A DNA stretch of 64,000 nt. Origin: Helicobacter ailurogastricus. Lineage in GTDB: Bacteria > Campylobacterota > Campylobacteria > Campylobacterales > Helicobacteraceae. The stretch covers positions 327,854-391,853 of the forward strand of contig NZ_CDMG01000002.1 of the NCBI RefSeq assembly GCF_001282945.1, written 5' to 3'. Shown here one piece after another: positions 63,766 to 64,000 of the stretch. The notes under the pieces are model-generated. The model was not told where the DNA came from and did no database searches. It worked only from the letters and a program-made list of their open reading frames with translations. The translations under genes and the position numbers were made by a program. Positions within the stretch are counted from its first letter, which is position 1. Every line of letters begins with the position of its first letter.

Positions 63766-63917
63766 GGCAACCAAATTCCAAGCCCCACCTCCCAAGCCCA
63801 GCTCCCAAGTGGGTTATCTTTGTGGCAATGCCCTTTAAGCCTTATTCTCCCCTGTCTTATCCCCAACTTTGGCTTGAGATTTTGCATTTGGATATTAATA
63901 CTTTGTTTCCCCCCCTC

Positions 63918-63926
63918 TGCTACACT
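63918..63926 (+). promoter_or_regulatory. Extended -10 promoter of the second Sel1-type gene
   Basis: TGC-TACACT, ending 30 bases before the ATG at 63957, in a stretch that otherwise differs from the first gene's upstream region. The 190-base gap before it holds no gene. Confidence 0.5.
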
Positions 63927-63956
63927 CCCTATTTATTTTCAGCACAAAGGACAAGC

Positions 63957-64000
63957 ATGCAACAAGCATACAATCATCTAAGCCAAGAGTTAAAAGCCAC
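63957..64000 (+). CDS. Paralogue of the Sel1-repeat protein, N-terminal start only
   Basis: Only 14 codons lie in the window. They read MQQAYNHLSQELKA against MQQAYKDLSQELKA at 61945, with most bases the same and the same AAAGGA ribosome site. A second member of the family therefore follows directly; its length and content are outside the window. Confidence 0.7.
   Translation, partial: MQQAYNHLSQELKA

Overview
The window reads as chromosomal DNA of a gastric, non-pylori Helicobacter of the H. felis / H. bizzozeronii / H. heilmannii kind. The genes are epsilonproteobacterial and many neighbour pairs match H. pylori as I remember it: queD-queE, ccoNOQP with its small accessory genes, plsC-(SH3 protein)-ctpA, moeA-fliR, ksgA-rnj, flgD-flgE-rep. 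There are also Helicobacter-specific families: Hof porins, Hop/Hor-type outer membrane proteins, HugZ, DUF1104 and MsrAB. The base composition looks richer in GC than H. pylori. Species assignment is inference; no rRNA is present. No insertion sequence, prophage or CRISPR array was seen.

Layout. 1-3.8 kb (+): end of an unknown gene, queuosine genes queD/queE, a recJ split into two frames, and a small membrane transporter. 4.0-13.5 kb: a zinc-ribbon protein (+), then leftward nrdA, typA, a small membrane protein, katA, two DUF1104 secreted proteins (one with a His-rich tail) and a large DUF285 repeat protein. 13.6-14.5 kb: an outer membrane protein (+). 14.4-21.2 kb (-): the cbb3 oxidase operon ccoNOQP with DUF4006, an overlooked 33-residue membrane peptide, a TPM-like protein and a FixH-like protein, plus recG. 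21.2-26.7 kb (+): a lipoprotein, an outer membrane protein, hugZ with a His-rich repeat tail behind a palindromic operator, then rpsB-tsf-metK. 26.7-30 kb (-): tRNA-Ala(GGC), plsC, an SH3 protein, ctpA.

30.2-40 kb (+): six tandem Hof-family porin genes, several with inverted repeats at their promoters and one preceded by a 43-codon leader ORF. 40-44.7 kb: moeA and fliR (-), a DsbK-like thiol oxidoreductase (+), an NhaC-type antiporter and a nucleoside-phosphorylase-fold protein (-). 44.7-52.5 kb (+): a tightly packed run ksgA-rnj-msrAB-kdsD-small coiled coil-glmS-GT25 glycosyltransferase. 52.5-54.9 kb (-): an Aer-type PAS protein, a soluble chemoreceptor and an anchored protein. 54.9-61.8 kb (-): flgD-flgE-DUF262/HNH-rep, with a GmrSD-like restriction-type gene packed between flagellar hook genes and a repair helicase. 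61.9-64 kb (+): a Sel1-repeat/coiled-coil protein and the start of a close paralogue with the same promoter-to-start spacing.

Themes: microaerobic respiration, oxidative-stress defence (katA, msrAB, hugZ, Dsb), histidine-rich proteins that suggest metal or heme handling in an acidic niche, and surface variation (porin array, outer membrane proteins, DUF285 protein, GT25). The best candidates for something not well described are the His-tailed HugZ with its operator, the DUF262-HNH gene in the hook operon together with the long low-complexity FlgD tail, the Sel1 tandem pair, and the six-gene porin array with its leader elements.
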